57,673 nucleotides of DNA from Lachnospiraceae bacterium (GCA_910574185.1 CAJSZQ010000026.1:1-57673); one strand, 5' to 3'; shown: positions 1 to 8,590, counted from the first letter of the stretch. Made by a program: numbers and translations. The notes: generated by a model from the letters alone, not told the origin.

Positions 1-2
1 TT

Positions 3-44
3 CCTGCAGATGAAATCATCCTGAGTCCTGAATTATTAAAATAA
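3..44 (+). CDS. C-terminal end of a gene cut by the window edge
   Basis: A frame open from the left edge ends with the residues SPELLK and a TAA stop. Only about 13 residues are visible, so no family can be named. The direct repeats just downstream suggest it may be the last gene of an insertion sequence, but this is inference from position only. Confidence 0.3.
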   Translation, partial: PADEIILSPELLK

Positions 45-260
45 ACTCTAAAACATAATCAAAAAGCTGGGCAGGAATCTATTACAGCCATCATCGCAGA
101 ATCTCCACAGAGGTGGAATTTACTCTATCCGAAAAATCAACCGTAAATTCGACTTCCGCTCGGCATGCAATAAAATACCCAAAACCACAGCTTTTATTTG
201 TATTTTAACTCTGATTTCGGGTATTTTCTATATGAAATCTCTATTTTTCTGTATTCCTAT

Positions 261-320
261 TGAATTTACTTTTTCAAAGCGGAATTTAATCTTACAAAGT
301 GGAATTTACTTTTTCAATTC
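261..320. repeat. Three tandem 20-bp repeats, IS-end-like
   Basis: Three consecutive 20-bp units begin at 261, 281 and 301 and share the pattern GGAATTTAcTTTttCAAagt. A further related GTGGAATTTACT lies near 114. Multiple short repeats at an element end are typical of IS21-family termini, where the transposase binds. No complete transposase is visible, so the IS assignment is an inference. The rest of the 45-414 stretch holds no gene I can support. Confidence 0.45.
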
Positions 321-414
321 ACCTTTTTTTGGTTTGTGTTACAGCTTGCAGGCTAATATAAACGGTAACATCCCTTGTCCCATATCACTGTTCACTCGAC
401 GCCAGACTGATTAT

Positions 415-1353
415 TCAGACGTCAACAGGTAAACAGCTCCATTTTTCAGACAATTCTTCTACACAGTCCTCCGGCACCATCAGTTTTAACGCCTGCTGCT
501 GATTAATAATCTCCACATAATCATGATAGCCTCCATATTCCCCGTCCAGAGTCCATGGAATCTCTACCTCTGACTCAAAGGCTATCTGCTTTGCCTTAAA
601 CGTATACATGTGTTTCGTATCCACCTGTTCAATCAGAAGGGCAGCTATAATTTCCTGAAGTTCAATGGGATTCGAGGGTTTGCGTATCAGCGTCACTTCA
701 AACTCTCCGTCGTCAAACTTAACATTCTTCCCTATCATGTTGCGGAAACCTCCCACAGACCTTGAATTTGTCACCATTCCATAGATAAATTCATCGGCTA
801 TCACTTCTTCGTCATGGGTTACCTTTATTTTATAAGACGGTACATTGAACAGACGCTTTGCCCCTTCCAGAATATATGCCAGATGCCCCAGTACATTTTT
901 CAATTCCTGCCTGGTCTCATAAGACACGTCGGTAAACAATCCAAAAGCTGCAATATATACAAATACATCGTCGTTAAACTGTCCAATATCGCAGGGGAAC
1001 GCAGCTCCATTTACCGCATTATCAGCTGCAGCCAGTAAATCTTTTGGAATATGAAGGCTATTTGCAAAGTCATTTGTAGTTCCCGTAGGAATATACCCAA
1101 TTGGAATCTTTCTTTCCCGGCCCATCATCCCCGTAACTACTTCATCTATGGTTCCATCACCGCCGCTGCACACTACAAGGTCATATTCTTCTGTAAACGC
1201 TGTAATCTTTCGATACGCATCCCTGTAGGCCTGCGTGGGATATACTACCACATCATATCCCGCTTTTACGAAAATATCCACAATATCAGATAAACTCAGC
1301 CTCAATAATCCTTTACCTGCTCGCGGATTATACACAAACAACATTCTTTTCAT
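415..1353 (-). CDS. Diacylglycerol/lipid kinase family protein (YegS/DagK type)
   Basis: This is a 312-residue cytoplasmic lipid kinase of the DAGK catalytic family, which phosphorylates a lipid hydroxyl group (diacylglycerol or a related lipid) with ATP. The N-terminal NPRAGKG motif (residues 9-15), the GGDGT motif (64-68) and PTGTTNDFA (89-97) are the nucleotide-binding signatures of the family, and the length is usual. The start at 1353 is chosen because AGGAGG stands six bases upstream; an earlier in-frame ATG at 1380 lacks one. It is transcribed in the same direction as the crh-whiA-rapZ-murB genes, but a terminator lies between. The exact lipid substrate cannot be read from the sequence. 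Confidence 0.85.
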   Translation of the reverse strand: MKRMLFVYNPRAGKGLLRLSLSDIVDIFVKAGYDVVVYPTQAYRDAYRKITAFTEEYDLVVCSGGDGTIDEVVTGMMGRERKIPIGYIPTGTTNDFANSLHIPKDLLAAADNAVNGAAFPCDIGQFNDDVFVYIAAFGLFTDVSYETRQELKNVLGHLAYILEGAKRLFNVPSYKIKVTHDEEVIADEFIYGMVTNSRSVGGFRNMIGKNVKFDDGEFEVTLIRKPSNPIELQEIIAALLIEQVDTKHMYTFKAKQIAFESEVEIPWTLDGEYGGYHDYVEIINQQQALKLMVPEDCVEELSEKWSCLPVDV

Positions 1354-1523
1354 TCTGCCGCCTCCTATCTTGTAGAACAAAGTTTCCTAATATTAAAACA
1401 AAGAATGTGCTTCCACACATTCTCGCGCCCGGCGCGGTCGCCTGCGGCATACCTCTTCTTCGCGCCAGTGCGCATTCTCCGGAGAGTCTTATCATATTAA
1501 GGAACAAAATTTCCTATATGATT

Positions 1524-1551
1524 AAGAAAAGAGGCATATTCTATGCCTCTT
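1524..1551 (-). terminator. Rho-independent terminator after crh
   Basis: A 10-bp perfect stem (AAGAGGCATA at 1529-1538 with its complement at 1542-1551) has a 3-base loop. On the minus strand it is followed by a short T-rich tract (TTTTCTTAAT). It begins nine bases after the crh stop codon and closes the murB-rapZ-whiA-crh operon. Confidence 0.8.
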
Positions 1552-1559
1552 CGTATGTA

Positions 1560-1817
1560 TCAATTCTTGGATGACAAGAAATTCTCTACACCCTGTATTG
1601 CATCTTCTTCATCCTCACCATCAGCAACTACTGTGAGTTTCTCTCCATTGCCAAGCTGCAGGCTCATCATTCCCATGATACTCTTGGCGTTAATCTTCTT
1701 GTTCTCCAACTCAATATATACTGTGCTGGCATATTGATTAGCTTCCTGAACCAACAAAGCAATCGGTCTGGCGTCCAGACCCTCGCTCAACTTGAATGTG
1801 ATAGGTTTCTTAATCAT
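1560..1817 (-). CDS. crh: HPr-like phosphocarrier paralogue of Crh type (Asp at position 15)
   Basis: The 85-residue protein has the HPr fold signature, but the catalytic segment reads GLDARPI, so the phosphorylatable His15 of HPr is replaced by Asp15. Ser46, the site used by HPr kinase, is kept in NAKSIMGMMSL. In Bacillus subtilis the paralogue Crh has Gln at position 15, cannot pass phosphate in the PTS and serves only as a CcpA co-regulator; its gene also lies next to whiA and rapZ. The same context here supports a Crh-type regulatory role rather than sugar transport. The gene overlaps whiA by ATGA, so translation is probably coupled. Whether Asp15 mimics a phosphorylated state is open. 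Confidence 0.85.
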   Translation of the reverse strand: MIKKPITFKLSEGLDARPIALLVQEANQYASTVYIELENKKINAKSIMGMMSLQLGNGEKLTVVADGEDEEDAIQGVENFLSSKN

Positions 1818-2722
1818 GCTGTCCCTCCCTGATTGTCCCTTAACTTCTCTGCTATTTCACTTAATTTCCGAAGCCTGTGATTCACTCCGGACTTTCCAAC
1901 CGGCGTTTCTAAGAGCTCCCCCAGCTCCTTCAGTGTCGCCTCCGGATAATCAAGACGTGTAAGGGCAACGTCTCTTAACCCCTCCGAAAGACTGTCAAAA
2001 CCAATACTATCGCGGATAAATATAATATCTTCTATCTGCTTTACCGCGGCAGAAACGGTCTTGTTAATGTTGGCCGTCTCACAGTTCACTTTACGGTTCA
2101 CTGTATTGCGCATCTCCTTGAAAATCCGTACATTCTCAAGCTCCATCAGTGCCACATGCGCTTCCATGACATTCAGCATATCCACAATTCCGGCGCCGTC
2201 TTTTAAGTATACTACGTAACTCTTCTTCCTCCTGACAATCTTGGCCTCCATCTGAAAACCTGTCATCAAATGCTGCAGATACTGTGCCATCTCCTCTGTC
2301 CCACATACAATCTCAAAATGATAAGACTTTCTTGGATTGCTGACAGAGCCAGAAGCTAAAAAAGCTCCTCTGAGATATGCTCTCTTACAGCATACCGCCT
2401 GTACCGACGCATTCCGAATAGCCTTAAGACCTCTGCCCTGGGCGAGAAAATAAAACATCTTGCTTCCAGTCTCTGGATTGCTCCGAATAGAAGTGTACGA
2501 AGAAACTTCACCCCCTATATTATATGTTTTTTCTACCAATGTAAAGCATTTTCTCACAACAGCCTCATTTTCCGTATGAATGGTAAGAATTTCTTCCCCT
2601 TCTCCATCCGCTCCAAATGTTCCGCACATAGCGCTGATTGCCGCTAATTCTGCCAGAAGACAATGCCGTCCTCCCGGAAACTGTTCCGCTAATTCTTCCT
2701 TAACCTTACTCGAAAATGACAT
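1814..2722 (-). CDS. whiA: WhiA-family DNA-binding regulator
   Basis: This 302-residue protein matches WhiA: an N-terminal LAGLIDADG-like domain (segments such as YLRGAFLASGSVSNP near residue 115) and a C-terminal helix-turn-helix (around residues 255-295, YPEATLKELGELL...GKSGVNHRLRKL). WhiA proteins bind DNA and influence cell division, and sporulation in actinomycetes; in Firmicutes the exact role is less clear. Length and gene order (rapZ upstream, crh overlapping downstream) are typical. The start at 2722 sits 9 bp after the rapZ stop, consistent with one operon. Confidence 0.95.
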   Translation of the reverse strand: MSFSSKVKEELAEQFPGGRHCLLAELAAISAMCGTFGADGEGEEILTIHTENEAVVRKCFTLVEKTYNIGGEVSSYTSIRSNPETGSKMFYFLAQGRGLKAIRNASVQAVCCKRAYLRGAFLASGSVSNPRKSYHFEIVCGTEEMAQYLQHLMTGFQMEAKIVRRKKSYVVYLKDGAGIVDMLNVMEAHVALMELENVRIFKEMRNTVNRKVNCETANINKTVSAAVKQIEDIIFIRDSIGFDSLSEGLRDVALTRLDYPEATLKELGELLETPVGKSGVNHRLRKLSEIAEKLRDNQGGTA

Positions 2723-2731
2723 CTCGCATCC

Positions 2732-3613
2732 CTACTTTGCCTTTGTAATTGCATCCTTTTCGATATCTCTGTGCTCAATTTTTATCCCGTAATCACTTTC
2801 TGCCTCTGCCAGCGCATCATACAACGCATTCGCCAGCGTAACCGACCGGTGCTTACCGCCAGTGCATCCAATACCAATTACAAGCTGAGTCTTCCCCTCC
2901 GTAATATAATTCGGAATCAGAAAACGTACCATGTCCGTCAGCATTCTCAAAAACTTCCCTGCTTTATCATTTTCCATTACATAGTCCTGTACCGGCTTAT
3001 CATTGCCGCTTAACGGCCTAAGTTCTTCTATATAATATGGATTGGGAAGAAACCTGACGTCAAATACCAGATCCGCGTCGCTTGGGATTCCATACTTGAA
3101 CCCAAAAGACAACACTGTAACATACAGGTTTTTATACTCTTTATTCTCTACAAAGATATGGTTCATCTCTCGTTTCAGCTCCCGAATCAGAAGTCTGCTG
3201 GTATCCAGGATATAGTCTGCCCGCCTCTTAAGAGGCGCAAGCACTCTCCGTTCTTTTACAATTCCCTGGTCCACCCTTCCTTCTCCGGCAAGCGGATGAT
3301 TTCTTCTGCTCTCCTTGTACCGCTTAATCAGCACCTCGTCTGAAGCATCCATATAAAGCATCTCATAGGCAAGTCCCATCTCATCCAGCTTGTCAAGGGC
3401 CTGCATCAAATCTTCAGACCCATAGCTGCTTCTGATATCCATGCCCAGAGCCGCCTTATTTACCTCTGCATTTGGCACCACCAGAAGCTCCGCAAGTTTC
3501 GGCACAAGCAGAATCGGCAGATTATCCATACAAAAGTACCCTACATCCTCCAGCATCTTGAGAGCCGACCTCTTGCCCGCCCCCGACATGCCGGTTACAA
3601 TCACAAATCTCAT
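2732..3613 (-). CDS. rapZ: RapZ/YvcJ nucleotide-binding protein (RNase adapter family)
   Basis: The 293-residue protein has an N-terminal P-loop domain and the RapZ C-terminal domain with GCTGGKHRSV near residue 250. In Escherichia coli RapZ binds small RNAs and guides RNase E in glucosamine-6-phosphate control; in Firmicutes YvcJ is a GTPase/ATPase of less defined role. The P-loop reads GMSGAGKRSA, with Arg where Ser or Thr usually follows the Lys; this is a small deviation worth noting. The gene starts one base after the murB stop codon and is followed by whiA and crh, the standard Firmicutes order. Confidence 0.93.
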   Translation of the reverse strand: MRFVIVTGMSGAGKRSALKMLEDVGYFCMDNLPILLVPKLAELLVVPNAEVNKAALGMDIRSSYGSEDLMQALDKLDEMGLAYEMLYMDASDEVLIKRYKESRRNHPLAGEGRVDQGIVKERRVLAPLKRRADYILDTSRLLIRELKREMNHIFVENKEYKNLYVTVLSFGFKYGIPSDADLVFDVRFLPNPYYIEELRPLSGNDKPVQDYVMENDKAGKFLRMLTDMVRFLIPNYITEGKTQLVIGIGCTGGKHRSVTLANALYDALAEAESDYGIKIEHRDIEKDAITKAK

Positions 3614-3614
3614 C

Positions 3615-4526
3615 CTAAAATTCTCCCAGTCTTTTCACCTCCGGCTCAAGCGTCACGCCAAACTTCGCCTGTACCTGTTCTGATACCTGACGCATTAGCA
3701 AGTCAACCTCCGCAGCCGAAGCTTCTCCTATGTTAATCACAAATCCACAATGCTTCTCCGACACCATAGCGTCGCCGACCCGAAATCCCCGAAGCCCCGT
3801 ATCCTGAATCAGCTTCCCGGCAAAATACCCTTCCGGACGTTTGAATGTACTTCCGGCGCTTGGATACTCCAGAGGCTGTTTCGAGACGCGTTTCTCCTTC
3901 AGCTCATTCATGAGTCCCCGAATTTCTTCAGGATTTCCTTCCTGTAACTGAATCTCTGCTCCCAGAACAATATAACCCTTTTTTGCAATCACGCTGGTAC
4001 GGTATCCAAGCTCCAGATTTTCCTTCTCGATTTTTTGAACTTTGCCGGAGTCATCCAATACGGTAACATTTACCAGCACATCCTTCATCTCTCCGCCATA
4101 AGCCCCTGCATTCATCACGCATGCTCCGCCCAGCGTCCCCGGAATCCCTGCCGCAAATTCAAACCCGGTAAGTCCTGCATCCAGAGCCGCCGCCGCAATC
4201 TTAGCTAAAGACGCCCCCGCCTGAGCCTGAATGCTGTCTTCTCTCACCTGCACCCCGCTCATTTCTTTGAAAATCTGAATCACTGCCCCCCGGTAACCGG
4301 CGTCGGATACCAGCAGATTACTCCCATTTCCCACAATATAGTAAGGCACCTTTTCCTCCTTACAGATTGCAACAGCTCTTTCCACTTCCTCCCCCGACTT
4401 CGGCGTCACAAAATAATCCGCCGGACCGCCGATGCGAAATGTTGTATGCTTCTTCATCGGCTCCGATAAAAATACCCTCTTCTCATCAAGTTCAGCCACA
4501 AGCCTTTCATACACTCTTTGTTTCAT
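3615..4526 (-). CDS. murB: UDP-N-acetylenolpyruvoylglucosamine reductase
   Basis: MurB reduces UDP-GlcNAc-enolpyruvate to UDP-MurNAc with NADPH and FAD in cytoplasmic peptidoglycan precursor synthesis. Visible motifs are the FAD-binding GNGSNLLVSDAG (about residue 65), GIPGTLGGACVMNAGAYGGE, the catalytic Ser in YPSAGSTFKRP, and the C-terminal Glu in LEPEVKR. The length of about 303 residues is normal for type II MurB. Of two close ATGs I prefer 4526, because the GAGG motif is then nine bases away rather than three from the ATG at 4532. It is the first gene of the murB-rapZ-whiA-crh operon. Confidence 0.95.
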   Translation of the reverse strand: MKQRVYERLVAELDEKRVFLSEPMKKHTTFRIGGPADYFVTPKSGEEVERAVAICKEEKVPYYIVGNGSNLLVSDAGYRGAVIQIFKEMSGVQVREDSIQAQAGASLAKIAAAALDAGLTGFEFAAGIPGTLGGACVMNAGAYGGEMKDVLVNVTVLDDSGKVQKIEKENLELGYRTSVIAKKGYIVLGAEIQLQEGNPEEIRGLMNELKEKRVSKQPLEYPSAGSTFKRPEGYFAGKLIQDTGLRGFRVGDAMVSEKHCGFVINIGEASAAEVDLLMRQVSEQVQAKFGVTLEPEVKRLGEF

Positions 4527-4627
4527 AGACATTTACCTCATTTTTTATACTTTATAAATCATACACTAAATATTATCCGATGTAAATAAATGCTTCGTTA
4601 TGATTTCTATGCTTCTGCTTTTATAGT

Positions 4628-4661
4628 TACTGTAAATCGGGCGTCTGGCAAACAGTAACCT
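4628..4661. repeat. Small intergenic palindrome (GTTACTG...CAGTAAC)
   Basis: GTTACTG at 4628-4634 is mirrored by CAGTAAC at 4655-4661 around a GC-rich centre. It belongs loosely to the dispersed GTTACTGTTCAC family seen elsewhere in the window. It lies in the divergent murB/CNNM intergenic space. No function can be assigned. Confidence 0.5.
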
Positions 4662-4754
4662 CTTGCAATATTTCCCAAAATACGTTATATTATTTCCAAT
4701 GCGGTATATAAATATAACGCATAATTTTAACAAAAAGAAGGAGTGAACATTTCA

Positions 4755-6032
4755 TTGGACTCGGGTGACGCCATACAATTAATTGTATTACTGTTATTAC
4801 TATTTCTTTCCGCCTTTTTTTCATCTGCGGAAACTGCAATGACTACTGTAAACAAAATCCGAATGCGAACTTTAGTTGAAGAAGGAAATAAACGCGCTAA
4901 GACGCTCTTGCAGATTACGGAAAATTCCGGCAAGATGTTGAGCGCTATCCTGATTGGCAACAATATCGTCAACCTGTCCGCGGCTTCGCTGACTACGACT
5001 CTGGCGTACAGCCTTGGCGGTTCTTTCGTAGCAATTGCAAGCGGTATCCTGACGCTTTTAATCCTGTTATTCGGGGAAATCACGCCAAAAACCATGGCAA
5101 CTATCCATGCAGAGAAGATTTCCCTTGCATATGCGCCGATTGTCAGTATTTTTATGAAGCTGATGACGCCGCTGATTGCTATTGTCAACGGTATGGCAAT
5201 GGGAATCCTGACCCTGCTCAGGGTAGACCCCAATGCCAAGCGTACTCTGATGACGGAGAACGAACTTCGCACTATTGTGGATGTGAGTCACGAAGAAGGC
5301 GTAATTGAATCAGAAGAAAAGGAGATGATCTATAACGTATTTGACTTAGGCGACGCCAAAGCAAAAGACGTTATGGTTCCGCGTGTCCATGTAACCTTCG
5401 CAGATGTGGAGAGCACCTATGACGAGCTGATTGCCATCTTTCGGGAAGACAAGTTTACACGTCTCCCTGTGTTTGAAGAGACTACCGACCAGGTAATAGG
5501 CACAATTAACATGAAGGATCTTCTGCTGTATGACACCAATAAGCATGATTTTCATGTACGGGATATCCTGCGGGAAGCTTATTTCACTTATGAATATAAG
5601 AATACTGCAGAGCTGCTGATTGAGATGCGCCAGGCGTCCTTCAATATAGCAATCGTACTGGATGAATACGGCGAAACGGCCGGTTTAATCACACTGGAAG
5701 ATTTGCTGGAAGAAATTGTAGGAGAAATTCATGATGAGTATGATGAAAATGACGAAGACTTTATCATAGAACTAAACGAACGCGAGTACAGCGTCGAAGG
5801 CTCTGTCAACTTGGAAGAGCTGAATGGCAAGCTAAACTTAAATCTGTCCTCTGATGATTACGACTCTGTAGGCGGATTGATTATTGAACATCTCGACCGG
5901 CTCCCGGAGGTAGACGACGAAATCACTACCTCAGACGGTATTCGCATGGTAGTGGAAAAATTGGACAAAAACCGTATCGAACGAATACACATGTTTCTGC
6001 CAGAGCCAGACAAAGAAGAAGACTCTGTATAA
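4755..6032 (+). CDS. CNNM/HlyC-CorC family membrane protein (DUF21-CBS-CorC)
   Basis: The protein of about 425 residues has the order DUF21 transmembrane domain (about residues 1-185, with the family motif LSAFFSSAETA), two CBS domains (about 200-330) and a C-terminal CorC/HlyC domain (about 340-415). The family is linked to magnesium or other divalent-cation efflux in the cytoplasmic membrane and was once called hemolysin C; no hemolytic role is implied. The possible GTG start at 4743 would overlap its own ribosome site (AAGGAG at 4738-4743). TTG at 4755, eleven bases downstream, matches family N-termini starting with DSG better. It ends in a good terminator. Confidence 0.88.
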   Translation: MDSGDAIQLIVLLLLLFLSAFFSSAETAMTTVNKIRMRTLVEEGNKRAKTLLQITENSGKMLSAILIGNNIVNLSAASLTTTLAYSLGGSFVAIASGILTLLILLFGEITPKTMATIHAEKISLAYAPIVSIFMKLMTPLIAIVNGMAMGILTLLRVDPNAKRTLMTENELRTIVDVSHEEGVIESEEKEMIYNVFDLGDAKAKDVMVPRVHVTFADVESTYDELIAIFREDKFTRLPVFEETTDQVIGTINMKDLLLYDTNKHDFHVRDILREAYFTYEYKNTAELLIEMRQASFNIAIVLDEYGETAGLITLEDLLEEIVGEIHDEYDENDEDFIIELNEREYSVEGSVNLEELNGKLNLNLSSDDYDSVGGLIIEHLDRLPEVDDEITTSDGIRMVVEKLDKNRIERIHMFLPEPDKEEDSV

Positions 6033-6051
6033 AGCTCCTCTAAAATTGCTG

Positions 6052-6079
6052 AAAACCCGGATGAAATTTCGGGTTTTTT
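6052..6079 (+). terminator. Rho-independent terminator after the CNNM gene
   Basis: AAAACCCG/CGGGTTTT forms a stem around a loop of about ten bases, followed by a T run, 20 bp after the stop codon. It separates the CNNM gene from the flagellin-protease transcript. Confidence 0.8.
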
Positions 6080-6215
6080 GTATGCAAGTTTTTTCATATT
6101 TATGCATTCTTTTAAACTTTTAAAAAATTTTCATCGTAAATTTTTCTTAAAAATAGGCTAATATTTCATCAGTGTAAGCGCCTTAAAGTAATAATATTTT
6201 CTTATTTAATACTTA

Positions 6216-6239
6216 TAAAATTTTATTTTATGTCGATAT
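6216..6239 (+). promoter_or_regulatory. Candidate sigma-28 (SigD/FliA) promoter
   Basis: TAAA at 6216-6219 and TCGATAT at 6233-6239 resemble the motility sigma factor consensus TAAA-N15-CCGATAT, with a spacer of 13, one or two bases short. It stands about 43 bp before the start codon of the flagellin-protease gene. Late flagellar genes are classic targets of this sigma factor, which supports the reading, but the spacing is not ideal. Confidence 0.45.
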
Positions 6240-6281
6240 TATATTAGTATTATATATACATTTAAAAACGAGGTGAAATAT

Positions 6282-8171
6282 ATGAGAATACAGCATAATA
6301 TTTTATCTTTGAACGTTCACAGGAATCTGACCGGAACCAACGGAGCTATTGCTAAAAATCTGGAAAAGCTTAGCTCAGGATATAAAATTAATCGTGCTGG
6401 AGATGATGCAGCGGGCCTTGCAATATCCGAAAAAATGAGGGCGCAGATTACAGGCATTAATCAGGCAAGACAGAATGCAGACGACGGTATCTCTCTTGTC
6501 CAGACAGTGGAAGGCGCTATGACCGAAGTCCATTCCATGCTGAATCGCATGATGGAATTGTCAGTTTTATCTGCTAACGGCACATATTCCAAATCAGAGC
6601 GCATCATGATAAATCAGGAAATGCAACAACTAAAAACAGAAATAGATCGTATTGGAAAGACATCCTCATTTAACGGAATAAAGTTATTTCCAGAAAACGG
6701 ACTTTCTAGCCCTCAAAGCGAGATGACTACCTATGGCATAACTTTGGACTTGACAAACCGCACCTGCACACTGGATTACATAAGCGGTCCTGCATCCATA
6801 TCAACTGCTAATATGAACAGAGCCTCTTCAGGTTATGAGGCTCTTTATAACAAAATCTCCACTGAATATTTCCCAAATGCCATCAGTCAGATATTTGATG
6901 CGTTCCCCTCGCTAGAAGCGGCAGTTGGAACCGATAAGATTGGAATGGAACTTCATATCGGTAATATAGATGGATATGGAGGTACGCTGGCATACGCAAA
7001 GTTTTCATTCTATCCAACCGGAAAGCCTTTTAAATTAACAATTAAAGTTGATGCCGGTGATTTTTCCAACGAATCAATTAACGCCGGGAGTCCAGACGTC
7101 GGTATACTAGAATCTACAATCGCCCACGAACTCATGCATTCAGTAATGCAATATACAATGACTGACGCTATGAGCGGTCGAAATGGCTTCTCAAGACTTC
7201 CCGAATGGTTTACAGAAGGTACTGCACAACTTTCAGGAGGCGGATTCCCTACCAATTGGAATTATGAATTGGAACAGATTGCCAAACAACTTACCAGCGA
7301 AAATGATACTTCTAAAGATGCAGAAATTGGAAATTATCTAAAAAAATATTCTGTAACAGGACGCCCCTATGGACATGGTTATCTTGCCAGCGCTTTTATC
7401 GGTTATCTTGCCAGTGGAAAAACTTCCGTTACAGGTCAAACGATTGCAGAAGGAATGGATAAAATATTTGATGACCTTATAAATAAAAATTCCGGATTAT
7501 TTACCGCAATTTCCGCTCATACAGGTATTAGCCACCTGTCTTCTTTGGAACACTTATTTAATACAGCTGATAAAGATTTAGTTGAATTTGTAAGAAAACT
7601 CGCTTTTCAGTCAAAAAATGGCGCTGGTTCCGTTATAACTCCCAGTTTAAGCGATGGAGGTTCATCAATTATCGGAGACACTGTAACAGCAGAACAAGCA
7701 TTTCACGTTGTTGATAAAGCAACTATTCCACCAGCTCCGCCCGGAGGTTTTGGAGGTTACGGCGGTTTTACAAACCTGCAATTAATGGTCGGCGAGGACA
7801 ATAACCTATATAACATCATCGATGTTGAGTTATTTCAGATGAGCCCCAGTTCCCTTGGACTTGCAGATACCAATGCTTTAACTCACGACGACGCCCTTGA
7901 TGCATTAATAAATGTAAGATCTGCAATTGACAAAGTAAGTTCCATACGGAGTTATTATGGAGCGCTTCAAAATCGTTTGGAGCATACGGTTTCTTATCTT
8001 GACAATATGGGGGAAAACCTGACTGCATCCGAATCCCGCATACGCGATACAGATATGGCAAAGTCTATGATGGAATATGTTCGCAATCAGATTTTGCTTC
8101 AAAGCGGCCAGGCAATGCTTGCACAGGCAAACCAACAACCATCCTCCATTCTTCAATTGCTAAATGCATGA
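6282..8171 (+). CDS. Flagellinolysin: flagellin with an internal zinc metallopeptidase domain
   Basis: The 629-residue protein begins and ends as a flagellin. The N-terminal D0/D1 region (about 1-140, with NLEKLSSGYKINRAGDDAAG) and C-terminal D1/D0 region (about 535-629, ending SILQLLNA) form the filament core. The variable centre contains HELMH at residues 282-286 and WFTEGTAQ with Glu312, the expected zinc ligands of a gluzincin-type metallopeptidase. Such flagellinolysins are known to assemble into filaments with proteolytic activity on the cell surface. The start at 6282 follows GAGGTG by six bases; a GTG at 6273 is inside that site. A glycine-rich stretch (PPGGFGGYGGF) links the peptidase to the C-terminal flagellin part. 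No other flagellar gene lies in the window. Confidence 0.93.
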   Translation: MRIQHNILSLNVHRNLTGTNGAIAKNLEKLSSGYKINRAGDDAAGLAISEKMRAQITGINQARQNADDGISLVQTVEGAMTEVHSMLNRMMELSVLSANGTYSKSERIMINQEMQQLKTEIDRIGKTSSFNGIKLFPENGLSSPQSEMTTYGITLDLTNRTCTLDYISGPASISTANMNRASSGYEALYNKISTEYFPNAISQIFDAFPSLEAAVGTDKIGMELHIGNIDGYGGTLAYAKFSFYPTGKPFKLTIKVDAGDFSNESINAGSPDVGILESTIAHELMHSVMQYTMTDAMSGRNGFSRLPEWFTEGTAQLSGGGFPTNWNYELEQIAKQLTSENDTSKDAEIGNYLKKYSVTGRPYGHGYLASAFIGYLASGKTSVTGQTIAEGMDKIFDDLINKNSGLFTAISAHTGISHLSSLEHLFNTADKDLVEFVRKLAFQSKNGAGSVITPSLSDGGSSIIGDTVTAEQAFHVVDKATIPPAPPGGFGGYGGFTNLQLMVGEDNNLYNIIDVELFQMSPSSLGLADTNALTHDDALDALINVRSAIDKVSSIRSYYGALQNRLEHTVSYLDNMGENLTASESRIRDTDMAKSMMEYVRNQILLQSGQAMLAQANQQPSSILQLLNA

Positions 8172-8198
8172 TTATAAACTATAAAGAGGAGACAAATC

Positions 8199-8573
8199 AT
8201 GGGACGAATCCGCGAATATACCTGTTCTTCCTGCAACAAAGTATGGCGCGTCCATACTGGTCACGGAATGGAACATGCAATTTTAAAAAATGTATTAGAC
8301 GCATTTCCCACAGATATACAGCAAAAAATAATTTTAGATACAAAAGAAGAGCAATTTCCCTATTTTGAATTTAACTATCGTCCGGCAGTGTGCCAGGAAT
8401 GCCAAAATATAATTGCCATTCCCGTAATACATTTGCATCAATCTGGTCACACTTACTCATCCACTTGTCCTGATTGCCATAAAGCGGTAGTAATTCAGGA
8501 AGAAGAGGCTAAGCTTTCATGTCCATTTTGCAAAGAAATTATGTCATTACGCGAAATCGGAACCTGGGATTAA
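8199..8573 (+). CDS. Small protein with three CxxC knuckles (zinc-ribbon-like), unknown function
   Basis: The 124-residue cytoplasmic protein carries CSSC near the N-terminus, CQEC in the middle, and CPDC plus CPFC near the C-terminus, enough cysteines for one or two zinc sites. It has no signal peptide. It begins 27 bp after the flagellinolysin gene behind a good AGAGGAG site, so the two are probably co-transcribed. I do not recognise the family. A role in the flagellinolysin's synthesis, secretion or folding is a guess from position only. A long palindrome follows the gene. Confidence 0.75.
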   Translation: MGRIREYTCSSCNKVWRVHTGHGMEHAILKNVLDAFPTDIQQKIILDTKEEQFPYFEFNYRPAVCQECQNIIAIPVIHLHQSGHTYSSTCPDCHKAVVIQEEEAKLSCPFCKEIMSLREIGTWD

Positions 8574-8590
8574 GCTTTCACCCGTAGATT

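Noticed and set aside
232..432. 66-codon plus-strand frame at the left edge
   Set aside because: It consists largely of the tandem AT-rich 20-bp repeats and has no ribosome site.
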